NCBI GenBank assembly: GCA_947467405.1
Contig: CANIIN010000048.1
Coordinates: 1-10,676, forward strand
Origin: Betaproteobacteria bacterium
Lineage (GTDB): Bacteria; Pseudomonadota; Gammaproteobacteria; Burkholderiales; SG8-39
Length of the DNA stretch: 10,676 nucleotides
Direction of reading: 5' to 3'
Under the pieces are notes generated by a model, which was given only the letters and a program-made list of their open reading frames with translations, did not search any database and was not told the origin of the DNA. Made by a program: the position numbers and the translations under genes. Below, one piece after another: positions 1-6,947 of the stretch (the first letter of the stretch is position 1; each line of letters begins with the position of its first letter).

Positions 1-266
1 TGCCGACGGTGTACGACTACGGCCCGCAGCGCATCGCCTGGTTCGATCATGCCGTGTCGGACTGGATGGGTGACGACGGCTGGGTTCGCCGTCTGCAGGT
101 TTCGCTGCGCGCACCGAACTTCATCGGCGACACGACCTGGATCCGCGGCAGCGTCACCAAAAAACTGGATGACGAGAACTGCGTCGAACTGGAAATGCGC
201 GCCGAAGACCAGCGCGGCCGCGTCACGGCGCTGGGCCAGGCCGAGGTGGTATTGCTGCGCAAGTAG
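1..266 (+). CDS. C-terminal part of a MaoC/FAS1-like hotdog dehydratase
   Basis: Partial gene entering from the left; the reading frame begins at base 3 and ends with TAG at 264-266, leaving about 87 residues. The visible part has the pattern of the C-terminal strand half of MaoC-type hotdog proteins: a tryptophan-containing helix (WFDHAVSDWMGD), then RRLQVSLRAPNFIGDTTWIRG, which matches the usual 'R-x-P-x-x-x-G-D-T-hydrophobic-x-G-x-V' strand, then alternating hydrophobic strands ending in GQAEVVLLRK ('G-x-A-x-V-x-L'). Family members hydrate 2-enoyl-CoA or dehydrate 3-hydroxyacyl-CoA in the cytoplasm. The catalytic Asp/His of the family lie N-terminal to this fragment, so activity cannot be judged. 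It is followed 58 bp later by the CoA-transferase gene on the same strand, suggesting one operon. The hotdog fold assignment is reasonably sure; the exact subfamily is not. Confidence 0.7.
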   Translation, partial: PTVYDYGPQRIAWFDHAVSDWMGDDGWVRRLQVSLRAPNFIGDTTWIRGSVTKKLDDENCVELEMRAEDQRGRVTALGQAEVVLLRK

Positions 267-324
267 ACAGCGCTGCGCCGCTGCGACCAAACGGGCGCAG
301 CACACCAACCAGAGTCCAAGCCCG

Positions 325-2835
325 ATGAGCGATGCAATGCATTCAATCAAGCCCCTCGATGGCATCCGCGTGCTGGATTTCTCGCGCATGCTGTCCGGTC
401 CGATGGGCACCATGGTGCTGGCCGACCTGGGCGCCCATGTCATCAAGGTCGAAGACCTCGAGGGCAGCGACACCACGCGCCACAACCCGCCCTACGTCAA
501 CGGCGAGAGCCATTATTTCCTGTCGCTCAACCGCAACAAGGAAAGCCTCGCGGTCGACCTGAAGACGCCCGAGGGTCTGGAGATCGCCCTCGGACTGGTG
601 GAACAATCGGACGTGGTGGTGGAGAACTTCCGGCCCGGCGTCGCCGACCGGCTGGGCCTCGGTTACGCCGTGCTGTCGAAACTCAATCCGCGCCTCATCT
701 ACTGCGCCGTGTCGGGTTTCGGACAAACCGGCCCGCTGCGCAACAAGACCGCCTATGACCTGGTCATCCAGGCGCTGACCGGCGCCATCGCCGTCACCGG
801 CGAAGCGGACCGCCCGCCAGTGAAAATGGGCCTGCCGCTGGCCGACGAACTGTCGGCCATGTTCGCCACCATCGGCATCCTCGCCGCGCTGGAAAAGCGC
901 GAGCGCAGCGGCCGCGGCACCTACCTCGACATATCGATGTTCGATGTCGGCGTGTCGCTGCTCAGCTACATGGCGACGGTGTACTTCGCCACCGGCGAAA
1001 GCGCGCAGCGCCTCGGCTCGCGGCATCCGACCATTTACCCGTACAACGCCTTCCAGACCGCGGACGGTTACATCGTGGTGGCAGCGTTCACGCAGGTGTT
1101 CTGGCGCAAGTTCTGCAAGGTGGTGGGACGCGAAGACCTGCCGGAAGACCCGCGCTTCGCCAACTTCGCCGGCCGTCACAAGCATCGCCCCGAACTCGGC
1201 GCCATCCTCGAGCCGATCCTGCGCAGCAGGACCACGGCGGCATGGGAAGAAGTCATGAAGATCGGCGACGTGCCCAATGGCCCGGTGAATTCGGTGGCGC
1301 AGGCCGTCGAGATGGAACAGACCAAGGCGCGCGGCATGCTGGTCGACATGGATCATCCGGTGGCCGGGCGCCTGCGCACGCTGGGCACGCCGTTTCATTT
1401 CGATTTCGAAGGCGCGGCACGCTTCGAACCCGAATGCCGGCCCTCGCCGGTGATCGCGCAGCACACGCGCGCCATCCTGCGCGACCTGCTCGGTTACGAC
1501 GAGGCGCGCATCGCGCGCCTGGCTGCCGACAAGGTGGTGCGCGTTTCGGACGTGCCGGGAACGACCATCGGCCAGCGGCGCACCGCACCGACGCTCGCGG
1601 CGACCGCAGGCACCGATGCCAACTCAACGAACACAGCCCATGACGACTCTTTGCCGCTCGCGGGCCTGCGCATCATCGACCTGACCCGCATGTTCGCCGG
1701 CCCCTACGGCACCATGATCCTGGCTGACCTCGGCGCGGAGATCATCAAGATCGAGGAGCCGCGCATCGGCGACCCGACGCGGCGCAACATCCCCTTCATC
1801 GACGAAGAGAGCACCTACTTCATGGCCGTCAATCGCGGCAAGAAAAGCGTGGTGCTCGACCTCAAGACCGATGCCGGCCGGCAGGCGCTGCTCGACCTGG
1901 TGGCCAAGTCCGACGTCATCATCGACAACTACCGCGTCGGCGTCATGGACCGGCTGGGGTTCTCGTATGAAAAATTGCGCGCAGTGAATCCGGACATCAT
2001 TTTCTGTTCGGTTTCCGGTTACGGACAGACCGGCCCGCTGCGCAACAAGATTTCTTTCGACCTGGTGAACCAGGCCATGGCCGGCACCATGGCCATCACC
2101 GGCGAAGAAGGCCGGCCGCCGGTTCGCATCGGCCTGCCGGCCGGCGACCTCAACGGCGGCATTTTCAGCGCGCTGGCCATCCTCGCGGCGCTGCAAACCC
2201 GGCGACGCACCGGCAAGGGCAGCGCCATCGACCTCGGCCTGCACGATCTGCTGGTGGCGCTGCTCGGTTACGTCGCGCAGTTGTACATCGTCACCGGCGA
2301 ATCGCCGCTGCCGGTGGGCTCGGGACATCATCACATCGCGCCCTACCGCGCCTTCGAGGCCAGCGACGGGTATTTTGTGATTGCCGCCTTCACGCAGGAG
2401 TTCTGGGTCAAGTTCGCACGCAGCATCGGCCACCCGGAATGGGCCGACGACGAGCGCTTTCGCAGCATTGCCGCGCGCAAGGACCACAAGGAAGAACTCA
2501 ACGCCCTCATCGAACCCATCCTGCGCACCGATACCATCGCAGCGTGGGTGAAGCGCTTCGAAGCGGGCGACGTGCCGTGCGCAAAAGTGGCCTCGGTGGG
2601 CGAGGTGCTGACCTCCGAACAGGCGATCGCCCGGGAAATCGTGTTCGACTTCGAACATCCCGCGGTCGGCAAGGTGCGAGCGGTGGGCACGCCTTTCCAT
2701 GCCGACGGCGGCCTGTGGCGCACGCCGGTGCCGCCGCCCATGCTGGGGCAGCACACCGATGAGGTGCTGTCAGGCCTGCTCGGTTATTCAGATGAAGCCA
2801 TCGCGCAGTTAAAAGCAGGGGCAGGGGCCCACTAA
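325..2835 (+). CDS. Tandem two-domain CaiB/BaiF (class III) CoA-transferase, 836 aa
   Basis: The protein carries two full-length class III CoA-transferase domains, each about 400 residues: domain 1 about 1-406 and domain 2 about 443-836, joined by a roughly 36-residue Ala/Thr/Asp-rich linker. Each domain starts with the family signature (LDGIRVLDFSRMLSGPMG; LAGLRIIDLTRMFAGPYG) and carries GQTGPLRNK followed by the motif with the catalytic aspartate: D145 in AYDLVIQA and D579 in SFDLVNQA. Both copies therefore look competent to form the acyl-aspartyl anhydride. Family members move CoA between carboxylic acids in the cytoplasm. Usual family length is about 400 aa as an interlocked dimer, so this is a fusion or internal duplication. 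The ATG at 325 was chosen because the similarity begins within 10 residues of it; ATG 337 is an alternative. No strong ribosome binding site is visible. The frame stays open far upstream (to 49), but that part is the shadow of the preceding gene. The substrate is unknown. Confidence 0.9.
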   Translation: MSDAMHSIKPLDGIRVLDFSRMLSGPMGTMVLADLGAHVIKVEDLEGSDTTRHNPPYVNGESHYFLSLNRNKESLAVDLKTPEGLEIALGLVEQSDVVVENFRPGVADRLGLGYAVLSKLNPRLIYCAVSGFGQTGPLRNKTAYDLVIQALTGAIAVTGEADRPPVKMGLPLADELSAMFATIGILAALEKRERSGRGTYLDISMFDVGVSLLSYMATVYFATGESAQRLGSRHPTIYPYNAFQTADGYIVVAAFTQVFWRKFCKVVGREDLPEDPRFANFAGRHKHRPELGAILEPILRSRTTAAWEEVMKIGDVPNGPVNSVAQAVEMEQTKARGMLVDMDHPVAGRLRTLGTPFHFDFEGAARFEPECRPSPVIAQHTRAILRDLLGYDEARIARLAADKVVRVSDVPGTTIGQRRTAPTLAATAGTDANSTNTAHDDSLPLAGLRIIDLTRMFAGPYGTMILADLGAEIIKIEEPRIGDPTRRNIPFIDEESTYFMAVNRGKKSVVLDLKTDAGRQALLDLVAKSDVIIDNYRVGVMDRLGFSYEKLRAVNPDIIFCSVSGYGQTGPLRNKISFDLVNQAMAGTMAITGEEGRPPVRIGLPAGDLNGGIFSALAILAALQTRRRTGKGSAIDLGLHDLLVALLGYVAQLYIVTGESPLPVGSGHHHIAPYRAFEASDGYFVIAAFTQEFWVKFARSIGHPEWADDERFRSIAARKDHKEELNALIEPILRTDTIAAWVKRFEAGDVPCAKVASVGEVLTSEQAIAREIVFDFEHPAVGKVRAVGTPFHADGGLWRTPVPPPMLGQHTDEVLSGLLGYSDEAIAQLKAGAGAH

Positions 2836-2871
2836 CCGCTGTCTTCGGCAATCAACCGGGAGGAGATTTCC

Positions 2872-3864
2872 ATGTTCAGGCTATCTTGCAGGCGCGCAAT
2901 CCGTCACGGATCAATGCTCACGGTGACGGCGATGGTGCTGTCGTCGCTGGCAAACACCGCTCAATCACAGACCTATCCGACCCGACCCGTGCGGGTCATC
3001 GTCGGCTACGCGGCAGGCGGTCCGGTCGATACCGCCGCCAGGCGCATCGCGCCGTATATGCAGAAGGACCTGGGGCAGCCCGTCGTCGTCGAAAACCGGC
3101 CTGGCGCCGGCGGCGTCGTCGGTTCCGATTTCGTCGCCAAGGCCGAACCCGACGGCTATGTGCTGGTGTTCACCGCCAGCCCCACGCAGACCATGAGCCC
3201 GCACCTGCAGAAGACCATGCCCTTCGACCCGTTGAAGGACTACACACCCATCTCCGGCGTGGTCGGCTTCGCCACGCTGTTGGTGGTGGGCAAGGATTTC
3301 CCGACGACCACCGTCGGTCAGCTGGTGGCCTACGCCAAGGCCAATCCGGACAAGGTCAGTTTCGGTTCCGCCGGCATCGGCGCCTCCAACCACCTGTCGG
3401 GCGAGTTGCTGAAGAAAATGTCGGGAACCAGCATGCTGCACGTTCCGTACAAGGGCAACGCCCCGGCCCTGACCGACGTCATCGGCGGCAAGATCACGTT
3501 CATGTTCAACAGCGTCGGCGATTCGCTCGGTTTCGTGAACGGCGGCCAGGTGCGCGCGCTGGCGGTAAGCTCCAAGGAACGCAGCCGCGCCCTGCCTGGC
3601 GTGCCGACCATGATCGAATCCGGCATGCCCGGGTTTGACGTGACCGCCTGGTATGCACTCGAAGGCCCGCCCCGGTTGCCAGCCGCGATCGTGAACCGCC
3701 TCAATATCGCGGTGCGCGCCTCGCTCGCCGATCCGGTGCTGTCCAAGCAGTTCTTCGACCTCGGCTACGACATCATGCCGTCCTCGCCCGATGAACTCGC
3801 GGCGCGGGTGAAAGCGGACTACGATCTCTGGAGCGGCGTCGCCAAGGGCCTCAACATCGAATAG
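2872..3864 (+). CDS. Bug-family (TctC-like) tripartite tricarboxylate transporter substrate-binding protein
   Basis: A 330-residue protein, a normal length for Bug periplasmic receptors. The N-terminus is basic (R3, R7, R8, R11), followed by a hydrophobic stretch (about 14-28) and a probable signal peptidase I site near TAQS/Q (residues 29-33); no lipobox cysteine is present. The mature part opens with YPTRPVRVIVGYAAGGPVDTAAR, the hallmark GG-x-x-D-x-x-AR loop, then VVVENRPGAGG, PDGY, PFDPLKDYTPI, HVPYKG and PTMIESGMPGFDV, all typical Bug blocks. It binds a small organic acid in the periplasm; the ligand cannot be predicted. GGGAGGAG at 2858-2865, 6 bases before the ATG, supports this start. 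No TctA/TctB membrane partners occur in the window, so it may be an orphan receptor borrowing a transporter or serving in sensing. It sits 36 bp after the CoA-transferase and 10 bp before the oxidoreductase, so its ligand may be that pathway's substrate (inference). Confidence 0.93.
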   Translation: MFRLSCRRAIRHGSMLTVTAMVLSSLANTAQSQTYPTRPVRVIVGYAAGGPVDTAARRIAPYMQKDLGQPVVVENRPGAGGVVGSDFVAKAEPDGYVLVFTASPTQTMSPHLQKTMPFDPLKDYTPISGVVGFATLLVVGKDFPTTTVGQLVAYAKANPDKVSFGSAGIGASNHLSGELLKKMSGTSMLHVPYKGNAPALTDVIGGKITFMFNSVGDSLGFVNGGQVRALAVSSKERSRALPGVPTMIESGMPGFDVTAWYALEGPPRLPAAIVNRLNIAVRASLADPVLSKQFFDLGYDIMPSSPDELAARVKADYDLWSGVAKGLNIE

Positions 3865-3874
3865 GAGTGACAGC

Positions 3875-4987
3875 ATGGTAAGCATCCCGTTGCGCGTAGG
3901 CTTGATCGGCGGCAGTCCCCGTGGCAGCTGGGGCACCACGGCGCACATCCCCGCGCTGCAGAGCCTGCCGCGCTACGCCGTCACGGCAGTGTGCACGGCG
4001 CATCAGGAGACCGCCGACGAGACTGCGCGGCTTTTCAACATTCCGCACGCCTTGGTTGATCCGATCCAGCTGGTGCGGCACGCCGAGGTGGATATCGTGG
4101 CGGTCAACGTGCGCGTGCCGGCGCATTACGAACTGGTCATGGCCGCCATCGACGCCGGCAAGCACGTGTTCTGCGAATGGCCGCTGGCCGTGGACACCAC
4201 GCAGGCGCGCCGACTGCTCGCCGCCGCGCAGGACAAGGGCATCACGCACATGATCGGTCTGCAGTCGCGCGCCTCGCCCGTGCTCAACTATGTGCGCGAC
4301 CTGGTGCAGGGCGGCGAGATCGGCGAACTGGTGGCCTGCTCCATGCTGCACTCCGCACCGTGGCGCACCAAAACCTCACGCGGCATGGCCTACCTGCAGG
4401 ACAACTCCACCGGCGCCACCTTCATGAGCATTCCGGGCGGGCACTCCATCGATGCGCTGCGCTTCTGCGTCGGCGAGATCGGCGACCTTTCGGCGCTGGT
4501 CGACACGCGCGTGAAGACGGTGACGGTGACGGACCCGGTCTCGGAAGCCGGTCGGACCATCCCGCGCACCTCGCCGGACGAAATCGCCGTACACGGGCGA
4601 CTGGCCAATGGCGCGGTGTTCTCGGTGCACATGCAGGGCGGGCCCGGCGCCGGCACCGGATTTCGATTCGAGATCAACGGCACCAAGGCCGACCTGCTCA
4701 TCACCGGGAGCATGACGGTGCAGATGGCGGACCTCACGCTCCATCGCACGCGCCACGGCGGCGCCATGGAAAAACTCGACGTGCCGGTCCGCTACCGTTG
4801 GGCACCACCGGATTCGCCGGTCGGACAGCCGTTCAACGTGGCGCAGTTGTACGTGAAGCTGGCGGAGGCCATCGACAGCGGCCGGGCAGCGCAGCCGAAT
4901 TTCGCGACGGCCGTTGAGATGCATCGGCTGCTGGATACGATTCAGCAGGCATCCGATAGCGGGCAGCGGCAGACGTTCAGGATATGA
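3875..4987 (+). CDS. Gfo/Idh/MocA-family oxidoreductase, EWP variant
   Basis: A 370-residue protein with an N-terminal Rossmann domain (about 5-125) opening with VGLIGGSPRGSWG, a variant of the glycine-rich nucleotide loop. AAIDAGKHVFCEWPLAVD (91-107) follows, where most family members have the E-K-P motif and here show E101-W102-P103. The C-terminal alpha/beta domain has the GGHSIDALRF block (H190, D193), matching the family's G-x-H-x-x-D region. Members normally oxidise or reduce sugars, inositols or related hydroxy compounds with NAD(P). Loss of the EKP lysine and the GSWG loop resemble Gal80-like members, some of which bind the cofactor without ordinary catalysis, so a dehydrogenase role is plausible but not assured. 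The ribosome binding site AGGAG (3863-3867) overlaps the stop codon of the receptor gene and lies 7 bases before the ATG, arguing for translational coupling and a shared operon. Confidence 0.9.
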   Translation: MVSIPLRVGLIGGSPRGSWGTTAHIPALQSLPRYAVTAVCTAHQETADETARLFNIPHALVDPIQLVRHAEVDIVAVNVRVPAHYELVMAAIDAGKHVFCEWPLAVDTTQARRLLAAAQDKGITHMIGLQSRASPVLNYVRDLVQGGEIGELVACSMLHSAPWRTKTSRGMAYLQDNSTGATFMSIPGGHSIDALRFCVGEIGDLSALVDTRVKTVTVTDPVSEAGRTIPRTSPDEIAVHGRLANGAVFSVHMQGGPGAGTGFRFEINGTKADLLITGSMTVQMADLTLHRTRHGGAMEKLDVPVRYRWAPPDSPVGQPFNVAQLYVKLAEAIDSGRAAQPNFATAVEMHRLLDTIQQASDSGQRQTFRI

Positions 4988-5022
4988 AGTGCTGGGAGAT
5001 TCGGCACCCCAGACATTTATTG

Positions 5023-5102
5023 CGTCATTCCCGCGAAAGCGGGAATCCAGTGTCGTTAACAACTTTCAAAGTCGCTGGATCCCCGCCTGCGCGGGGATGA
5101 CG
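5023..5102. repeat. Paired REP-like element: two hairpins forming a larger inverted repeat
   Basis: Two 28-base arms, 5023-5050 and 5075-5102, are inverted copies of each other with 24 of 28 positions matching. Each arm is also a hairpin by itself: ATTCCCGC-gaaa-GCGGGAAT on the left and ATCCCCGC-ctgc-GCGGGGAT on the right, 8-bp stems with 4-base loops. A 24-base spacer separates them. This architecture is that of dispersed REP/BIME-like elements common in intergenic DNA of beta- and gammaproteobacteria. It lies 35 bp after the oxidoreductase stop and 72 bp before the thiolase-like start. It may stabilise or end the upstream transcript; no U-tract follows directly, so a simple intrinsic terminator is not shown. 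Copy number elsewhere cannot be seen here. Confidence 0.85.
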
Positions 5103-5174
5103 GCAATTTTGCGATTTAGCGAATAATTGAGCCACCCCGTCGTAAAGAACGGCCCGGCCCAACCAGGAGGAAAC

Positions 5175-6359
5175 ATGACTGCCAAACGCGATGTCGCCAT
5201 CGTCGGCATCCACGCCACGCCGCAGCGGCGCCGCATGGGCAAGACCGTCATCGGCCTGATGATGGAATCCCTCAACGGTTCGCTGGACGACGCCGGCCTG
5301 CAAATGAGCGACGTCGATGCGCTCATCGCCTACGACTTCCCGGCCGGCAACGGCGAAGGCGCCACCGACGGCAACGTCGCCTGGCAACTCAAGCAGCCGA
5401 TCAATTTCGTGTGGCAGCAGTCCGGCGCCTCGGCGGTGCTGACCGGCGCGGCGCTGATCCGCGACGGCCTGGCCGAAGTGGTGGTGATCCCGGCCGCCGG
5501 CGCGCAGGCCACTGACACCGAGGCCACCGCCGCCTACACGCGGCCCGGCTACGAGTTCACGGAATGGACCGGCTCCATCACGCCGGCGCAGTTCGCGCTG
5601 CAGGCGCGCCGCCACATGCATCTGTACGGTTCCACGGTCGATGACTTCGCCTATGCCGCCTCGACCATCCGCAACAACGCGCACATCAACCCGGAGGCCA
5701 TGATGTTCAGCCGCGGTCCGTACACGCCCGCCGACATCCTGAAGGCGCGCATGGTGGCCGATCCGCTCACGCTGCTGATGTGCTCGCTGACCAACGACGG
5801 CGCCAGCTGCATCGTGCTCACCAGCGCCGAGCGCGCCCGCTACTGCCGCAAGGCGCCGGTATGGGTGCTGGGCGGGGCGATGGAATCGCGCAAGACCAGT
5901 TACCTCGAAGCGCCGTCGCTGGACATCATCAACAGCCGCGACAAGATGATGCGTGGCTTCGAGCGCCTGGGCGTGCGCCACGAAGACACCGACATGGTCA
6001 TGATCTACGACCACTTCGCGCACAGCGTGCAGGTGCAGATGGAGGCGCTGGGCTTCTGCAAGCCCGGCGAAGGCGGCGCCTACATCCGCGAGGTAATGGG
6101 CCTGGACCAGAAGCACCCGGTGTGCCCGGACGGCGGCAACCAGGGCTACAGCCACAACATGATTCCGTACAACTTCAAGATCATCGAGATCGTGAAACAG
6201 ATGAGGAACGAAATTATCGACCTGTGCCCGCAGTCGGCCGAGGGCATCCACACCTACGACCGCAGCATCTGCCGCAAGGTGCGCGATCCCAAACTGTCGG
6301 TGGCCTGCGGTCCCATGACCGAAGGCCGGCACTCCTTTGTTCTTTTGGAGAAGAACTGA
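5175..6359 (+). CDS. Thiolase-fold (SCP2-thiolase/Ltp2-like) protein lacking the nucleophilic cysteine
   Basis: A 394-residue protein of thiolase-superfamily length. It starts KRDVAIVGIHATPQRRR, as in SCP2-type thiolases. The helix that normally begins with the nucleophile (C-A-S-G) aligns without gaps to Q81-Q82-S83-G84 followed by ASAVLTGAALIRDGLAEVVV, so glutamine stands where the acyl-accepting cysteine should be. The rest of the active-site scaffold is partly kept: IYDHF (277-281), GFCKPGEGG (293-301), PDGGNQGYSHN (318-328, with H327 at the usual GHP histidine) and ACGP (C378 near the C-terminal cysteine position). True beta-ketothiolysis is therefore unlikely. Family knowledge points to a retro-aldolase or acyl-CoA-binding role like Ltp2, which works with a DUF35 partner, and a DUF35 gene follows 2 bp later. 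ATG 5175 is chosen for AGGAGG at 5165-5170, 4 bases away; the open frame reaches a TTG at 5127, but no initiation signal supports it. Confidence 0.88.
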   Translation: MTAKRDVAIVGIHATPQRRRMGKTVIGLMMESLNGSLDDAGLQMSDVDALIAYDFPAGNGEGATDGNVAWQLKQPINFVWQQSGASAVLTGAALIRDGLAEVVVIPAAGAQATDTEATAAYTRPGYEFTEWTGSITPAQFALQARRHMHLYGSTVDDFAYAASTIRNNAHINPEAMMFSRGPYTPADILKARMVADPLTLLMCSLTNDGASCIVLTSAERARYCRKAPVWVLGGAMESRKTSYLEAPSLDIINSRDKMMRGFERLGVRHEDTDMVMIYDHFAHSVQVQMEALGFCKPGEGGAYIREVMGLDQKHPVCPDGGNQGYSHNMIPYNFKIIEIVKQMRNEIIDLCPQSAEGIHTYDRSICRKVRDPKLSVACGPMTEGRHSFVLLEKN

Positions 6360-6361
6360 TC

Positions 6362-6793
6362 ATGCATGCCGCCAGCGAACCCACCGAAACGATGATGGCA
6401 GGACAGATCCCCCTCCCCGTCCCAAGCAAGATGACCGAGCCGTTCTGGGCCGGCATGCGCCAGAACAAGCTGCTGCTGCAACGCTGCAAAACGTGCAACG
6501 CGTATCGCTGGACGCCGCAGGTACTGTGCCGCGACTGCTATTCAGAAGACTACGAATGGTCCGAGGTCAGCGGTAAGGGCACCGTGTTCAGTTACACCGT
6601 CGTGCACCGCCCGCCCCTGCCGGCCTTCAAGGCGCCCTACATCGTCGCCGTCATCGAACTCGCCGAAGGCCCGCTCATGCTGACCAATGTGATCGACTGC
6701 GATCCGGCGGCGCTGAAGGTGGGCGACAAGGTGAAAGTGGCGTTCGAGAAGGCCACGGATGAGGTGACGCTGTACAGGTTTCGGTTGGCTTAG
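6362..6793 (+). CDS. DUF35 zinc-ribbon / OB-fold acyl-CoA-associated protein
   Basis: A 143-residue protein with the two-part DUF35 layout. A helix (about 24-40, FWAGMRQNKLLLQRC) leads into a rubredoxin-like zinc ribbon with four cysteines C42-x2-C45-x10-C56-x2-C59. An OB-fold follows from about 68 (GKGTVFSYTVVHRPP, PYIVAVIELAEGPLMLTNV, LKVGDKVKVAFEK). These proteins pair with thiolase-fold enzymes in ketothiolase, aldolase and HMG-CoA synthase complexes, where the OB domain helps hold CoA-linked substrates and the metal ribbon is mainly structural. The gene starts 2 bp after the thiolase-like stop; GGAG at 6347-6350 inside the upstream gene end could serve as a ribosome binding site, about 11 bases away. 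The spacing argues for co-translation and a 1:1 complex. Initiation at M11 or M12 cannot be excluded, since the first 20 residues are not conserved-looking. Confidence 0.9.
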   Translation: MHAASEPTETMMAGQIPLPVPSKMTEPFWAGMRQNKLLLQRCKTCNAYRWTPQVLCRDCYSEDYEWSEVSGKGTVFSYTVVHRPPLPAFKAPYIVAVIELAEGPLMLTNVIDCDPAALKVGDKVKVAFEKATDEVTLYRFRLA

Positions 6794-6829
6794 GCGAAAG
6801 AGGCTTCAGAGGGAGAGTGCTTGGAGATG

Positions 6830-6848
6830 CCCGGCTGGAGCGGGTTTT
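6830..6848 (+). terminator. Weak candidate terminator after the DUF35 gene
   Basis: About 37 bp after the DUF35 stop the sequence CCCGGCTGGAGCGGGTTTT can fold into a short GC stem (CCC with GGG and GC with GC, one bulged G, loop TGGA) followed by four T. The stem is short and bulged and the T-run brief, so this is only a possible intrinsic terminator for the thiolase-like/DUF35 unit. No better candidate is visible before the hicAB promoter. Confidence 0.3.
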
Positions 6849-6912
6849 CGGACATACCCAACTCTTGGCACCAGGGGTCGATGTGGACATTGCGACACCC
6901 TTCCCCCATTGT

Positions 6913-6941
6913 TTGCGACTGATATCACATTTTGATATCAT
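6913..6941 (+). promoter_or_regulatory. Sigma70-type promoter of hicAB
   Basis: TTGCGA (6913-6918) as -35 and TATCAT (6936-6941) as -10 are separated by exactly 17 bp; they match the consensus at 4 of 6 and 5 of 6 positions. The expected transcription start, about 7 bases past the -10, falls at or next to the GTG start codon of hicA at 6948. The -10 overlaps the downstream TGATATCA box, so a bound repressor would block RNA polymerase. No experimental start is known. Confidence 0.6.
6920..6940. promoter_or_regulatory. Probable HicB operator: two TGATATCA boxes
   Basis: TGATATCA occurs at 6920-6927 and again at 6933-6940. Each box is a perfect 8-bp palindrome and the pair also forms a 21-bp dyad with a short centre. 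Start-to-start spacing is 13 bp. The boxes cover the spacer and -10 of the predicted hicAB promoter. HicB antitoxins with ribbon-helix-helix domains typically repress their own operon through such inverted repeats, and the HicB here has that domain; binding is inferred. Confidence 0.6.
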
Positions 6942-6947
6942 CACCGC

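Noticed and set aside
343..1464. Long minus-strand open frame (373 codons) opposite CoA-transferase domain 1.
   Set aside because: It mirrors the codon pattern of a clear CoA-transferase; its His/Arg/Gln-rich translation is typical of antisense shadows in GC-rich genes. The same holds for 1624-2754 and 5025-6332.
5127..5174. Longer N-terminus of the thiolase-like protein from a TTG at 5127.
   Set aside because: The AGGAGG at 5165-5170 and the family-typical N-terminus (RDVAIVGIH) both point to ATG 5175; the extra residues derive from the region next to the repeat.
6790..6909. A 39-codon minus-strand frame starting MGEGCRNVHIDPW between the DUF35 gene and hicAB.
   Set aside because: It has an ATG but no ribosome binding site, overlaps the DUF35 stop codon, matches no family I recognise, and is short enough to arise by chance in GC-rich DNA.
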